64,000 nucleotides of DNA from DATNPX01 sp036702975 (GTDB taxonomy: Bacteria; Cyanobacteriota; Vampirovibrionia; Obscuribacterales; Obscuribacteraceae): the NCBI GenBank assembly GCA_036702975.1, contig DATNPX010000044.1, forward strand, positions 1 to 64,000. The letters are read 5' to 3'. The translations under genes were made by a program, and so were the position numbers. Shown piece after piece: positions 36,127 to 44,169 of the stretch; position 1 is the stretch's first letter, and each line of letters begins with the position of its first letter. The notes beneath the pieces are model-generated. The model had not been told where the DNA came from and made no database searches. It worked only from the letters and a program-made list of their open reading frames with translations.

Positions 36127-36152
36127 AAAGGGCACCATTTACGGTGCCCTTT
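36127..36152. terminator. Bidirectional intrinsic terminator (thioredoxin / oxidoreductase)
   Basis: A perfect 10-bp stem, AAAGGGCACC (36127-36136) with GGTGCCCTTT (36143-36152), with a 6-nt loop. It lies 31 bp after the thioredoxin stop and 17 bp after the convergent oxidoreductase stop, with T-runs in both directions. Confidence 0.85.
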
Positions 36153-36169
36153 CTATTCAGAAGTTTACT

Positions 36170-37165
36170 TTATTTTCCGCCTGGTTGCGGGATCTTAGCC
36201 ACTATCTTTCCGCGAACATGCCGCATGGAAAGTCTGACCAATGCATCCGGAATATCTTCCAGCGCCACGGTCTCTTCCACCATCGGTTTGACAACACCTT
36301 TAGCGGCCAACGCTCCAAACTCCATACCGATTCTAGCCAGGTCGTCGAGGGCTTGTTCGTCGCCAGTGACGTAGGCGCCACCGAGAGCAACTTCATGCAG
36401 AGAAAATGCCTTTTCGTATGGGCTCAAAGATGTAATGTTCGGCAATCCTGCAATGCATGCCATTTGTCCGTTGAAAGCCAGCATCTGTAACCCTTTGGTA
36501 GCGCTTTCCGGGCTGACAGTGTCAACAATGTAGTCGACGCCACGACCGTTTGTAATTTCACGAACAGCCTGGGCAACATCTTCTTTTTGATAATCGATGA
36601 TTTCACTAGCGCCGAGATCGCGAACGAAATTGGTATTGTGTCGTGAACAAGTCGCTATAACTTCCAGACCTGCCGCTTTCGCAAGCTGGACAGCAAATCC
36701 GCCGACGCCACCAGCGCCTCCTTGAATCAAAATTGTGTTGCCTTTTTGTACACGCAGCTTGCGGTGAATCGCCTGGTAGGCTGTAAAACCAGCGCAGGGG
36801 AGGGCGGCAGCATCAGTATAGGAAAGACCGTCAGGTAGCCAAGCTAAGGTGCGAGTCGTAACTATGGCGTACTGACCATAGCCGCCTGGCTTCGTCATAT
36901 CACCATGATAATAGACGGGATCACCTGGTTGCCATTCTTCAACGTTCGGTCCGACGGCGTCGATAATACCCGCCACATCAAGACCGAGAATAAATGGATA
37001 AGACCATCCTGGAAAGCCTGATGCAGCGAGTTTGTAGTCGACTGGATTGAGTCCAACAGCTTGCACTTTGACGCGGACCTCATCCGGTCCTGGTTTCGGC
37101 TGCTCGACGTCTGATGGATACAAGGTCTCCGGCGTGCCGGGCTTATCTAGGACAAGTGCTTTCAT
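36170..37165 (-). CDS. Zinc-independent alcohol dehydrogenase / quinone oxidoreductase (MDR superfamily)
   Basis: A 331-residue medium-chain dehydrogenase. N-terminal GroES-like domain: PGPDEVRVKVQAVGLNPVDYKL and GLDVAGIIDAVGPNV. NAD(P)-binding Rossmann motif: IQGGAGGVGGFAVQLAKAAG near residue 150. The structural-zinc cysteines are absent, as in quinone oxidoreductases. Substrate is unknown; reduction of quinones or enones with NADPH is the usual activity. It is a single gene on the minus strand. The start ATG has no strong Shine-Dalgarno site. Confidence 0.9.
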   Translation of the reverse strand: MKALVLDKPGTPETLYPSDVEQPKPGPDEVRVKVQAVGLNPVDYKLAASGFPGWSYPFILGLDVAGIIDAVGPNVEEWQPGDPVYYHGDMTKPGGYGQYAIVTTRTLAWLPDGLSYTDAAALPCAGFTAYQAIHRKLRVQKGNTILIQGGAGGVGGFAVQLAKAAGLEVIATCSRHNTNFVRDLGASEIIDYQKEDVAQAVREITNGRGVDYIVDTVSPESATKGLQMLAFNGQMACIAGLPNITSLSPYEKAFSLHEVALGGAYVTGDEQALDDLARIGMEFGALAAKGVVKPMVEETVALEDIPDALVRLSMRHVRGKIVAKIPQPGGK

Positions 37166-37354
37166 GTACTAACTCGACTCCCTGATCAAAATGATGAACT
37201 TCCTATTTTACCGGGTGCCCACGAAGTAAACTGCGCTATCGTGGTTGATTCTTTATTTTGAAATGAATAATGATCTATTTTTGCAGCTCAAGACTACAAA
37301 TAACGCCACCAATCCAAGATGCCGTAACAATCTCATGTTAAGAGTTGAGAAGCG

Positions 37355-38359
37355 ATGCAGTACTGCCCATATGATCTCCTAGCTCAGCGAGAAAACGTGA
37401 TTTTTGGCGGCACACCGACCACCGGCACAAGCCTACTGGTCAGTCCTTTTGACAAACGCTTCAATGCACAAAACGATCTCAATAGTTCCGCCGATACCAG
37501 CGTGGGCATTGCACTGCACGCGATAGACCGCGGATTGCTTGATTCAAGCCTGCTTGTGTCGAGTGACTCCTTTTCAGTAGACGCTCTAGCAGGAATTTAT
37601 TTTCTAGTCGACCAAGGTCAGAACATTTCAGTCGACCTTTTGACAGCCCTATCGAGAATGGCTATCTATGAACATGGTGACGACAGAGACGTAGCGCACA
37701 TAAATTTCATTCTCAACTCCTGGACCCATCCGGTCGATTCTCCTTTGCATGCTGAAATGTTCAAGCAATCAGCAGCGTATTTAGCAAACGTCCTTTACGA
37801 AGAGCTGCTGCAACGACTGGCAAAAATTGTTGACAAAGTGGACTACCTCGAGAGGTACTGGACTAAAGAAGAAGAGAAACTGTCACTGTCAGAAGCGCTC
37901 CTACACGAAGGCGTCATTACCTTGCAAACGAACGAAGAACTAGACTTGGCCGTCTTCAAGATCCCACCTTCGGAGCTTAGGCAGAAAGGCAGGCTATTCG
38001 AGCCATACACTTCCGACAACACACCTTGGCACAACCGAGTACATAGAATAGCTCTGCATAACCTCTCTTCTTGTTCGCGGATACTTCTGCAATCTGCAAC
38101 AAAACGCTTTTTTTACTTTCGTGCGGATTCATCAATACTCGCCAGGCGAGAACATCTTAAGCCACGGGGAGACCTGAGCCCGATTGCCACAAAGTTGAAT
38201 GACATGGAGGGATTGGCCAATTTGTGGCGTTCCACTCCGATAGATGAACCTCGGTCTGCACTCTGGACGGAGGAATCTCAAAGCAGCGGTTTAAGCGATG
38301 AGGAGTTCATAGAGGCATTAGCTTCCTTCCTAAACGGCATGAAGGGCGTGAAAGACTGA
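37355..38359 (+). CDS. Conserved-type protein of unknown function (possibly DUF6687-like)
   Basis: A 334-residue soluble protein with no signal peptide or membrane helix. The N-terminus (NVIFGGTPTTGTSLLVSPF) and the later SSDSFSVDALAGIYFLVDQG segment recall a set of uncharacterised bacterial proteins that I associate with DUF6687; this is a memory match, not a search result. The VDALAG-type motif loosely resembles DHH-type phosphoesterases, but the catalytic aspartates are not convincing. The C-terminal half is mainly helical. It stands between two other single-gene units. Confidence 0.6.
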   Translation: MQYCPYDLLAQRENVIFGGTPTTGTSLLVSPFDKRFNAQNDLNSSADTSVGIALHAIDRGLLDSSLLVSSDSFSVDALAGIYFLVDQGQNISVDLLTALSRMAIYEHGDDRDVAHINFILNSWTHPVDSPLHAEMFKQSAAYLANVLYEELLQRLAKIVDKVDYLERYWTKEEEKLSLSEALLHEGVITLQTNEELDLAVFKIPPSELRQKGRLFEPYTSDNTPWHNRVHRIALHNLSSCSRILLQSATKRFFYFRADSSILARREHLKPRGDLSPIATKLNDMEGLANLWRSTPIDEPRSALWTEESQSSGLSDEEFIEALASFLNGMKGVKD

Positions 38360-38506
38360 GTCCCTCATAACCATTAGGACCATTAGGGCGAAATTTAATC
38401 TACTTAAGAGGGAAAAAGTTGTCCAAACAACTTGCCAAGCGGTTAGCGATCTCTTATTTTCTCTGCAAGATATTGGTTTTGGGGACCATATCCAGCGGGG
38501 TTGAGA

Positions 38507-39064
38507 ATGGTAAGCAGTTTTACTAGCGGGCTTGTCCATAAAGCCAAGGCAACCGATTCTCGTGAGGGTGCTCAATGGGGCGCCCAATGCGAAACCGAGG
38601 AGGCACCGAAGCTACTTGCTTGCCTGGTCAACCTCTCCAAAGGAAAGATCCATACGCTATCTGAAGACGGAGTAGCGGTTATCGGACGCTCGAGCTCCTG
38701 CGAAATTATCTTGAACGATGACGCCACTGTGTCGCGACGCCACGCCAGTATCTCCATGATTGGCACAGAGTTTTATCTGCACGACCTAGGCAGCCGAAAC
38801 GGCACTGTCGTAAACGGCGAATTGGTGCAAAACAATCGCATCAAATTAAATCCGGAAGATACTGTGCAAATCGGAAAGACAACTTACGCTTTTTCACCGG
38901 TCGGCATCACAGAAGCACTCTACGGTTCACCAATTAAAGACGTCACTCTCAGAAGCCGCGTATCCCTGGCGACCAAAGCTGCACGCAGTCTGCTCGGAGA
39001 CATCTTCAAGCCCGTGACCAAGTCCGACAGCTTAACGCTAGATGCTATCCCCGTTCGCAAGTAG
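38507..39064 (+). CDS. FHA-domain protein
   Basis: A ~185-residue protein whose residues ~45-140 are a forkhead-associated domain: VIGRSSSCEIILND, VSRRHASI and LHDLGSRNGTVVNGE give the conserved Gly-Arg, Ser, His and Asn-Gly phosphothreonine-binding residues. FHA domains read phosphothreonine on partner proteins, so it is a plausible client of the Ser/Thr kinase at 13.7-15.2 kb. ATG at 38507 is chosen over TTG at 38501; GGGG lies 6 nt upstream. No membrane segment. Confidence 0.85.
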   Translation: MVSSFTSGLVHKAKATDSREGAQWGAQCETEEAPKLLACLVNLSKGKIHTLSEDGVAVIGRSSSCEIILNDDATVSRRHASISMIGTEFYLHDLGSRNGTVVNGELVQNNRIKLNPEDTVQIGKTTYAFSPVGITEALYGSPIKDVTLRSRVSLATKAARSLLGDIFKPVTKSDSLTLDAIPVRK

Positions 39065-39085
39065 CTTTATCAAGCTCAATTTATT

Positions 39086-39110
39086 CATTCTCTTTATTTA
39101 TTCTCTTTAT
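39086..39110. repeat. Short direct repeat (2 x ATTCTCTTTATT)
   Basis: Two identical 12-bp copies at 39086-39097 and 39099-39110, 13 bp apart start to start, in the AT-rich gap after the FHA gene. It could be replication slippage or a binding site. Confidence 0.6.
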
Positions 39111-39262
39111 TCAATCGCAGATCCAGATAGTATGTCTTGGTCTACATACAGTTTTGAAAGTTGAAAAAATCTGCGGCTCTGATGGGCTAGCTTTGACGTG
39201 TGACTCGGGCTGACATAAGCTATATTGGCTTTGGCGTAGAGACTCCAGGAGCGTCCGCCCGA

Positions 39263-39919
39263 ATGGAAGACACAATCCAAGTAGTAACCGGGAAGAAAAA
39301 AGAGAGCTGGCTCCACCGGCTGTTAGAACCAAAAACAAACTTCTATCTGCTTTTACAACAGCAAGCCGAAACGACACTCAACGGCATGATTGCGCTAGAA
39401 GAGTACATGATTTCCGGTGCAAAAGAGCCTGGGCAAAAAGTACGCGAGTTGGAAAAGTTCGCCGATCATCAGAAGCTCGGTTTGGAACGAAAACTTGTAG
39501 ACAGTTTTGTGACGCCTTTCGATCGCGAAGACATTTACGATGTCTCAACTTACATGGATGAAATCATCAATGCCGCCAAAGCGACTGTACGAGAGACAGA
39601 AGCGATGCAACTCGTACCCGGCGCACCGATCTATAAGGAAATGGCTGGTACGCTCGTGGAAGGCACGCGTGCCATTCACGGATGCCTGCATCAACTCAAT
39701 CAGAACATTAAGGAAGCGGCGACTCATGCGCAACAAGCGCGCAAGTCGGAAAATCGCTTCAACAATACATATAGAGAGGCGATGGCAGATCTGTACAGCA
39801 CGGATGACGTCAAACAGATCCTCAAAACGACCGAAGTGCTTCGCTGCATGATGAATGCAGCAGTCCGCATAGACAGGCTTGGAGAGAAGCTCTTGCATGT
39901 AATCGTCAAACTCACTTAG
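39263..39919 (+). CDS. DUF47 / PhoU-like phosphate transport accessory protein
   Basis: A ~218-residue all-helical protein with the DUF47 (TIGR00153, YkaA-like) start ESWLHRLLEPKTNFYLLLQQQAE and the signature FVTPFDREDIYDVSTYMDEII. Such proteins are encoded next to Pit-type phosphate transporters and are thought to regulate them like PhoU. The Pit gene begins 73 bp downstream here. I prefer ATG at 39263, which puts a normal ~13 residues before the domain and has AGGAG 11 nt upstream; GTG at 39200 lacks a Shine-Dalgarno site. Confidence 0.88.
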   Translation: MEDTIQVVTGKKKESWLHRLLEPKTNFYLLLQQQAETTLNGMIALEEYMISGAKEPGQKVRELEKFADHQKLGLERKLVDSFVTPFDREDIYDVSTYMDEIINAAKATVRETEAMQLVPGAPIYKEMAGTLVEGTRAIHGCLHQLNQNIKEAATHAQQARKSENRFNNTYREAMADLYSTDDVKQILKTTEVLRCMMNAAVRIDRLGEKLLHVIVKLT

Positions 39920-39992
39920 TTAATTGACGCGGCACTAAATATCTGTCTTTTTAAATAGCGAGTAGCATTGGGAGAGGCGAAGGAGAAGAGAA

Positions 39993-41030
39993 TTGCATTC
40001 AGTCGGTCCTGCAGCACTCGTCATTTTTCTTAGCCTACTATTCACATACACAAATGGTTTTCAGGATGGAAGCTCGGTCGCAGCTGGCGCCATCGCCTGC
40101 CGCGCGATGTCGAAATTACAAGCCGTTGCACTTTGTGCCACATGCGAATTTTTGGGAGCGATGCTTGGCGGCTCGGCAGTGTCAAAATCGATAGCTGCGT
40201 TGACGAGCTGGCCAGATGATTTGACGATACTACCGATTCTCTCGAGTGCTTTGCTAGCAGCCATTCTCTGGAACTACATCACAAAGATTATCAAAGTACC
40301 TTCCTCTTCGACTCATGCACTTGTTGGTGGCATCCTCGGTGCCCTCGTTGCGGCTGGTCAGGGATTTAAATACGTAATTTGGGGAGACCTTGGTTATTTC
40401 ATCCATCCTACTGGAGTCTATAAGGTCGTAATCAGCTTATTCGCCTCGCCGCTCCTTGGCTTTCTTGCCGGCTACGCTCTCTATTACGGGGTAATGGTAA
40501 TCCTCGCCAAAGCTACAACTAGAGTGAACTCGCCACTGCGATGGCTACAATGGGTGACAGTTTCATTGCTCGCTTTCGGTCATGGTGCCAACGATACACA
40601 AAAAGCGATGGGAATAGTAGTTTTAGCACTGGGGGCGGTAACCAGCGGCGCTGTAACCGACATTCCACTCTGGGTGCGAGTAATCTCCGGCTGTGCAATG
40701 GCGGTAGGTATAACATCTGTTGTTCCAGGGATCATCAAGCGAGTCGGTGGCGGCATTTATAAGCTGCGCCCAGTGCACGGGTTTACCACCCAGACAGCAT
40801 CGGCAATTATCGTGCTTGCCGGTTCTGCGACAGGAGGTCCGGTCTCCGCCTCACAAGTAATCGCCTCAACTGTCATTGGTGTCGGTTCGGCCGAACGCAG
40901 AAAAGGCGTACACTGGCTAATCGCACGCGACATGGTTGTCGCCTGGATGATCACTATTCCCTCTGCTGGCGTGCTGGGGGGAATACTTTTTAGCCTTATG
41001 AAATTGCTACCGCACGGTTCAGCGCACTAA
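39993..41030 (+). CDS. Pit-family inorganic phosphate transporter
   Basis: A 345-residue membrane protein with an internal repeat. The first half has NGFQDGSSVAAG and the second has FGHGANDTQKAMGIV, the paired PiT signatures; PSSSTHALVGGILG is another conserved PiT segment. About ten hydrophobic segments are visible. It imports phosphate (or a metal-phosphate complex) with H+ or Na+. The start is TTG at 39993, supported by AGGAG 7 nt upstream. It follows the DUF47 gene by 73 bp, the usual pairing. It ends 16 bp from the stop of a convergent gene. Confidence 0.93.
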   Translation: MHSVGPAALVIFLSLLFTYTNGFQDGSSVAAGAIACRAMSKLQAVALCATCEFLGAMLGGSAVSKSIAALTSWPDDLTILPILSSALLAAILWNYITKIIKVPSSSTHALVGGILGALVAAGQGFKYVIWGDLGYFIHPTGVYKVVISLFASPLLGFLAGYALYYGVMVILAKATTRVNSPLRWLQWVTVSLLAFGHGANDTQKAMGIVVLALGAVTSGAVTDIPLWVRVISGCAMAVGITSVVPGIIKRVGGGIYKLRPVHGFTTQTASAIIVLAGSATGGPVSASQVIASTVIGVGSAERRKGVHWLIARDMVVAWMITIPSAGVLGGILFSLMKLLPHGSAH

Positions 41031-41046
41031 CATTTAGATAAACGTC

Positions 41047-42261
41047 TTAGCTCCCGCTACGTCCACGACTGGAGCCACCACCAGAGCCGCCGCCAGAGAA
41101 TTTTCTTCCGTAAGAGCTGCCACCTGTTCTTTTGCGATCGCCACCAAAGGAGCCACCAGCGCGCGGGCGAGCCGTGCCACCACTGGCGCCGCCAGTTCTA
41201 GGTTTACCGGAACCACCAGCTCTTGGTCTTGCGGCTCCACTTCTGCCGCCGCCGTCAAAGCTATCGGCGCCTGACCCCGAACGACTGCGACTGGCACCAT
41301 ATGAACCGCCACCGCCGCCGCCACCGCTCGAGCGCGAACGAGTGCCGCCGCCATATGAGCCGCCACCGCTGCCGCCGCTTGAACGCGAACGAGTGCCACC
41401 ACCGCCGTATGAACCGCCGCCGCTACCACTACTTGAGCGAGAACGGGTACCGCCACCGCCATATGAACCGCCGCCGCTGCCACCGCTCGAGCGCGAACGA
41501 GTGCCGCCGCCGCCATATGAACCGCCACTGCTGCCACCGCTCGAGCGCGAACGAGTGCCGCCGCCGCCATATGATTTACCGCTACCACCGGCTCGGCCAG
41601 CACCAGTACGAGGTCTACCGCCTTCTTCACGGTCGCGATTTCCGAACCGTCCACCTTCCTCTCCGCGGGTTCGGCCTTCAGCCCTGTCTCCTCCCGCTGC
41701 CGAACGGAACTTACGCTCGGGACGACCTTGCTCCCTCTCCTCAAAGGACGGTGCTGCCTCCTCGGCAAACGAGCCTGACTCTGCTGTTAGCTCCTCGCCT
41801 CTATCTGCATCGGGACGCCACGTGCCTACTGGACTGCGATTCGTGCTTACAAATTCTGCGACATATTTGTCCGATTTACCCAAACGTTTTCCGTGCGCCA
41901 ACAACACAAATTTGAGGGCCTCGGTAAGATAGGTTTTGACGTTCATTTTTGACTCGTCAGCAAGCTCCTCGGCTAACTCGAGCATCCTTGGGCTTAGATG
42001 AAGACTGACGTTATCGGGTGGTGCTTCCCGCCGAGACCGTCCGGAACGAGCGTCAGATCGGCCTCGGTCTGGCCGACTGCCGCCTCCGAAGCCCCGACCA
42101 CCACGTTCTGAGCCCTCTTCGGACTCGGCTGAAGAGGATGAGTACTTGCGTTCCCTATATGCTCTTTGAAACTCTTCAGACGTGCGGTTAGCCCTCGGCG
42201 CGCGCGGAGCATCGTCACTCTTGCCTGACTTACGCCGATCAGGTCTATCAAATTTGCCCAT
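41047..42261 (-). CDS. Gly/Arg/Ser-rich repeat protein with a small central domain, unknown function
   Basis: A 404-residue protein. Residues 1-80 are basic and disordered. Residues ~82-145 (NVSLHLSPRMLELAEELADESKMNVKTYLTEALKF-type pattern, shown here in part: LSPRMLELAEELADE) look like a helix-rich domain reminiscent of ribbon-helix-helix or CopG proteins. Residues ~225-340 are tandem 18-residue units SYGGGGTRSRSSGGSGGG, and RGG/RPRAGG-type sequence follows to the end. Composition resembles eukaryotic RNA-binding RGG proteins. The protein is strongly basic and probably binds nucleic acid. It converges on Pit with a 16-bp gap. An alternative is a nucleoid- or ribosome-associated protein. Confidence 0.75.
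   Translation of the reverse strand: MGKFDRPDRRKSGKSDDAPRAPRANRTSEEFQRAYRERKYSSSSAESEEGSERGGRGFGGGSRPDRGRSDARSGRSRREAPPDNVSLHLSPRMLELAEELADESKMNVKTYLTEALKFVLLAHGKRLGKSDKYVAEFVSTNRSPVGTWRPDADRGEELTAESGSFAEEAAPSFEEREQGRPERKFRSAAGGDRAEGRTRGEEGGRFGNRDREEGGRPRTGAGRAGGSGKSYGGGGTRSRSSGGSSGGSYGGGGTRSRSSGGSGGGSYGGGGTRSRSSSGSGGGSYGGGGTRSRSSGGSGGGSYGGGTRSRSSGGGGGGGSYGASRSRSGSGADSFDGGGRSGAARPRAGGSGKPRTGGASGGTARPRAGGSFGGDRKRTGGSSYGRKFSGGGSGGGSSRGRSGS
41298..41574. repeat. Tandem 54-bp coding repeat
   Basis: The CATATGA/GTATGA anchor recurs at 41298, 41352, 41406, 41460, 41514 and 41568, exactly 54 bp apart, giving five consecutive 54-bp units. In the minus-strand frame each encodes SYGGGGTRSRSSGGSGGG or a close variant. 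Exact spacing with diverged third positions suggests selection on the protein repeat and not only recent slippage. Confidence 0.92.
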
Positions 42262-42569
42262 TTAAAACTCTCAAGGGGTTGGTGAATGCACTGGCATCCA
42301 GGGCGCATCGTAATGGCTGGCGCTATCGCTGCGGTTCAGCCACGTCGGAGCAGTCGCCACAAGAACGCCCAACATGACGCTTAACCATACCGTCTTGAAG
42401 CTCAGTCTGTCCATCGAGTTACGCCTTCCGAATTAAAACTTATGCTAGTGAATATTCCAACCATAGCTTTGTTCCACCCAGCCAACTTCTTAATCTCCCA
42501 ATGGCGAAAAGTCTCTTAAAAGTGACCCAAATTGGGCAAAATAGAGAAAGGCGAGAGGAAGGAAACAGA

Positions 42570-43556
42570 ATGGAATCCAACACCGGCAGGTCCCCAAGTT
42601 GTAAGAGTCAAAGAAGAAGGCTCCTGGACAATTCGGACAATCCAGACAGTATTCACAGCAATCAAAATTCATTCGAGGTTGTGCTTGGGGGAGGCGGAAT
42701 AAAAGGGTTTGGACTCATAGGTCTGCTGCAAGCATTGGAAGAACGAGAGATACCAGTGCACTACATGACTGGAATATCAATTGGCTCGATTGTCGCCACT
42801 CTGTACGTAAACGGTTACTCTCCGGAAGAAGTTCAAGAGATTATATTCAAAGAACTACATACGGTGCTTCCCGATCCGGTAACGGAAACAAAGCCGATCT
42901 GGAAGGGTGGCTACCGCACCGTCTACACCGAAATTCTTGGGCCCTATGTGAAACTTTGGAACCTTGAGAAACATCTGCGCAATCTCGTCGAAAAATACCA
43001 CTGCAAACCACAAAAGAATTTGCGCCTTGTCGCCTCAAACTTATTCAACGGTCGCCCCGTTGTTTTTGAAGGCACAGACTACAATCTCGTCGGAGCGCTA
43101 GCTGCTTCTTGCGCCTTCCCGCTTGTGATGAAGCCCATCGTGTTAGAAAAACAGAGTTGCGAATTAACCCGCCGCTTTAAGCGGTTGCAACTTCAGCACA
43201 GCCTGCTCATTGATGGAGGCATTCACCATCCGCATCCCGGTCATTTTTGCAAAGGTCCGGCGATCATCGCAAAGCTTGGATTTGCGCGGAAGATGCCAGC
43301 TGAGAAATTGACCCCAGCCGAGTACATGTGCCACCTCTTGGAAGTGATGGGTTCTCGCGTCCTGGAGACAACCTATCCAGACCCGGCCGAGCATATTGTC
43401 GTTCCAGTCGGCATGTCCGATGTTGCTATTCTCTCATTCGCACTTCCCAAAGCTAAGTGCGAAGAGATGGTAACCTATGGATACGAACAAACATTAGCGT
43501 ACTTAGATGCCGCTGAAGCAGATGGTAAGTTCACTCTGAAAGCTGCAATCGCGTAA
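42570..43556 (+). CDS. Patatin-like phospholipase
   Basis: A ~328-residue serine hydrolase. The oxyanion loop is LGGGGIKGFG, the nucleophile elbow GISIGS contains the catalytic Ser, and DGGIHHPHP carries the catalytic Asp of the Ser-Asp dyad. Other patatin features are the GLLQALEE helix and ASNLFNGRPVVF. It should hydrolyse acyl esters of phospholipids or glycolipids. ATG at 42570 is chosen because AAGGA lies ~7 nt upstream; the ATG at 42501 has no such site and adds 23 polar residues. No signal peptide, so it is likely cytosolic or peripheral at the inner membrane. Confidence 0.88.
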   Translation: MESNTGRSPSCKSQRRRLLDNSDNPDSIHSNQNSFEVVLGGGGIKGFGLIGLLQALEEREIPVHYMTGISIGSIVATLYVNGYSPEEVQEIIFKELHTVLPDPVTETKPIWKGGYRTVYTEILGPYVKLWNLEKHLRNLVEKYHCKPQKNLRLVASNLFNGRPVVFEGTDYNLVGALAASCAFPLVMKPIVLEKQSCELTRRFKRLQLQHSLLIDGGIHHPHPGHFCKGPAIIAKLGFARKMPAEKLTPAEYMCHLLEVMGSRVLETTYPDPAEHIVVPVGMSDVAILSFALPKAKCEEMVTYGYEQTLAYLDAAEADGKFTLKAAIA

Positions 43557-43620
43557 GCGTCACTTTTTTTCGCAGCCGCTCCGCCACCAGCAGCGATACC
43601 GTTGTACTGACGATAGTGTT

Positions 43621-44079
43621 CTAACTAACCGCAGCGACCATTTCATATTTCCCAGCGCCAGATGGGTGGAAGCCCACGCGAGAGAAGAATTCCGCCGCAT
43701 CAGGTCTGGTGTTTGATTTGTCTGGTGTTCTGAAATCGGTTCTCAAAACTTTGTATTCCAGATTACGGGCAAAAAACAAAATTTGTTCTACAAGCTTTCT
43801 TCCTAGACCTCTTCTGCGTGCCGACTCATGCACGCAAAGATATCGCAACGAGCAGACATCCTCATTCTCGCCCTTGCGAGCAGCCGCAAAAGCTATCACT
43901 GCCTCATTCTCTTCGACGACGATAAAGACTCCATCATGACCGATGAAAGCGAGCTCAATGTTTCTGAGATCGGCATCAGCGGTTTCAAGATCGAAATTAA
44001 AACCGCCATCTCCGGCACATTTTTTTGCCAGGTCTCGACACGCTGGTTCATCTTGTTTATTGCCAATTCTTAGTTGCAT
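43621..44079 (-). CDS. GNAT-family N-acetyltransferase
   Basis: A 152-residue acetyltransferase. Motif A (LCVHESARRRGLGRKLVEQIL) holds the acetyl-CoA pyrophosphate loop RRRGLGR, and motif B appears as AAEFFSRVGFHPSG. It would transfer an acetyl group from acetyl-CoA to an amine; substrate unknown. It is a single gene on the minus strand, 90 bp downstream of hppA, with a terminator between them, and converges on the patatin gene. Confidence 0.87.
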   Translation of the reverse strand: MQLRIGNKQDEPACRDLAKKCAGDGGFNFDLETADADLRNIELAFIGHDGVFIVVEENEAVIAFAAARKGENEDVCSLRYLCVHESARRRGLGRKLVEQILFFARNLEYKVLRTDFRTPDKSNTRPDAAEFFSRVGFHPSGAGKYEMVAAVS

Positions 44080-44107
44080 AGAATTACTTGAGGTTGTGCG
44101 CTATTTC

Positions 44108-44144
44108 CCTAAAGAAACGGGTTGCGCTCTTTTGCACAACCCGT
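44108..44144 (-). terminator. Intrinsic terminator of hppA
   Basis: The inverted repeat ACGGGTTG (44117-44124) / CAACCCGT (44137-44144), extended after one mismatch by two further pairs, lies 26 bp downstream of the hppA stop. On the minus strand it is followed by TTTCTTT. Confidence 0.75.
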
Positions 44145-44169
44145 TGTCCAGATTTGGTTCGCTTGGTGT

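Noticed and set aside
41132..41932. Long plus-strand Pro/Glu/Arg-rich open frame opposite the Gly/Arg/Ser repeat gene
   Set aside because: It exists only because the repetitive GC-rich minus-strand codons lack stops in the other frame. It has no start signal and the minus-strand protein has the natural domain structure.
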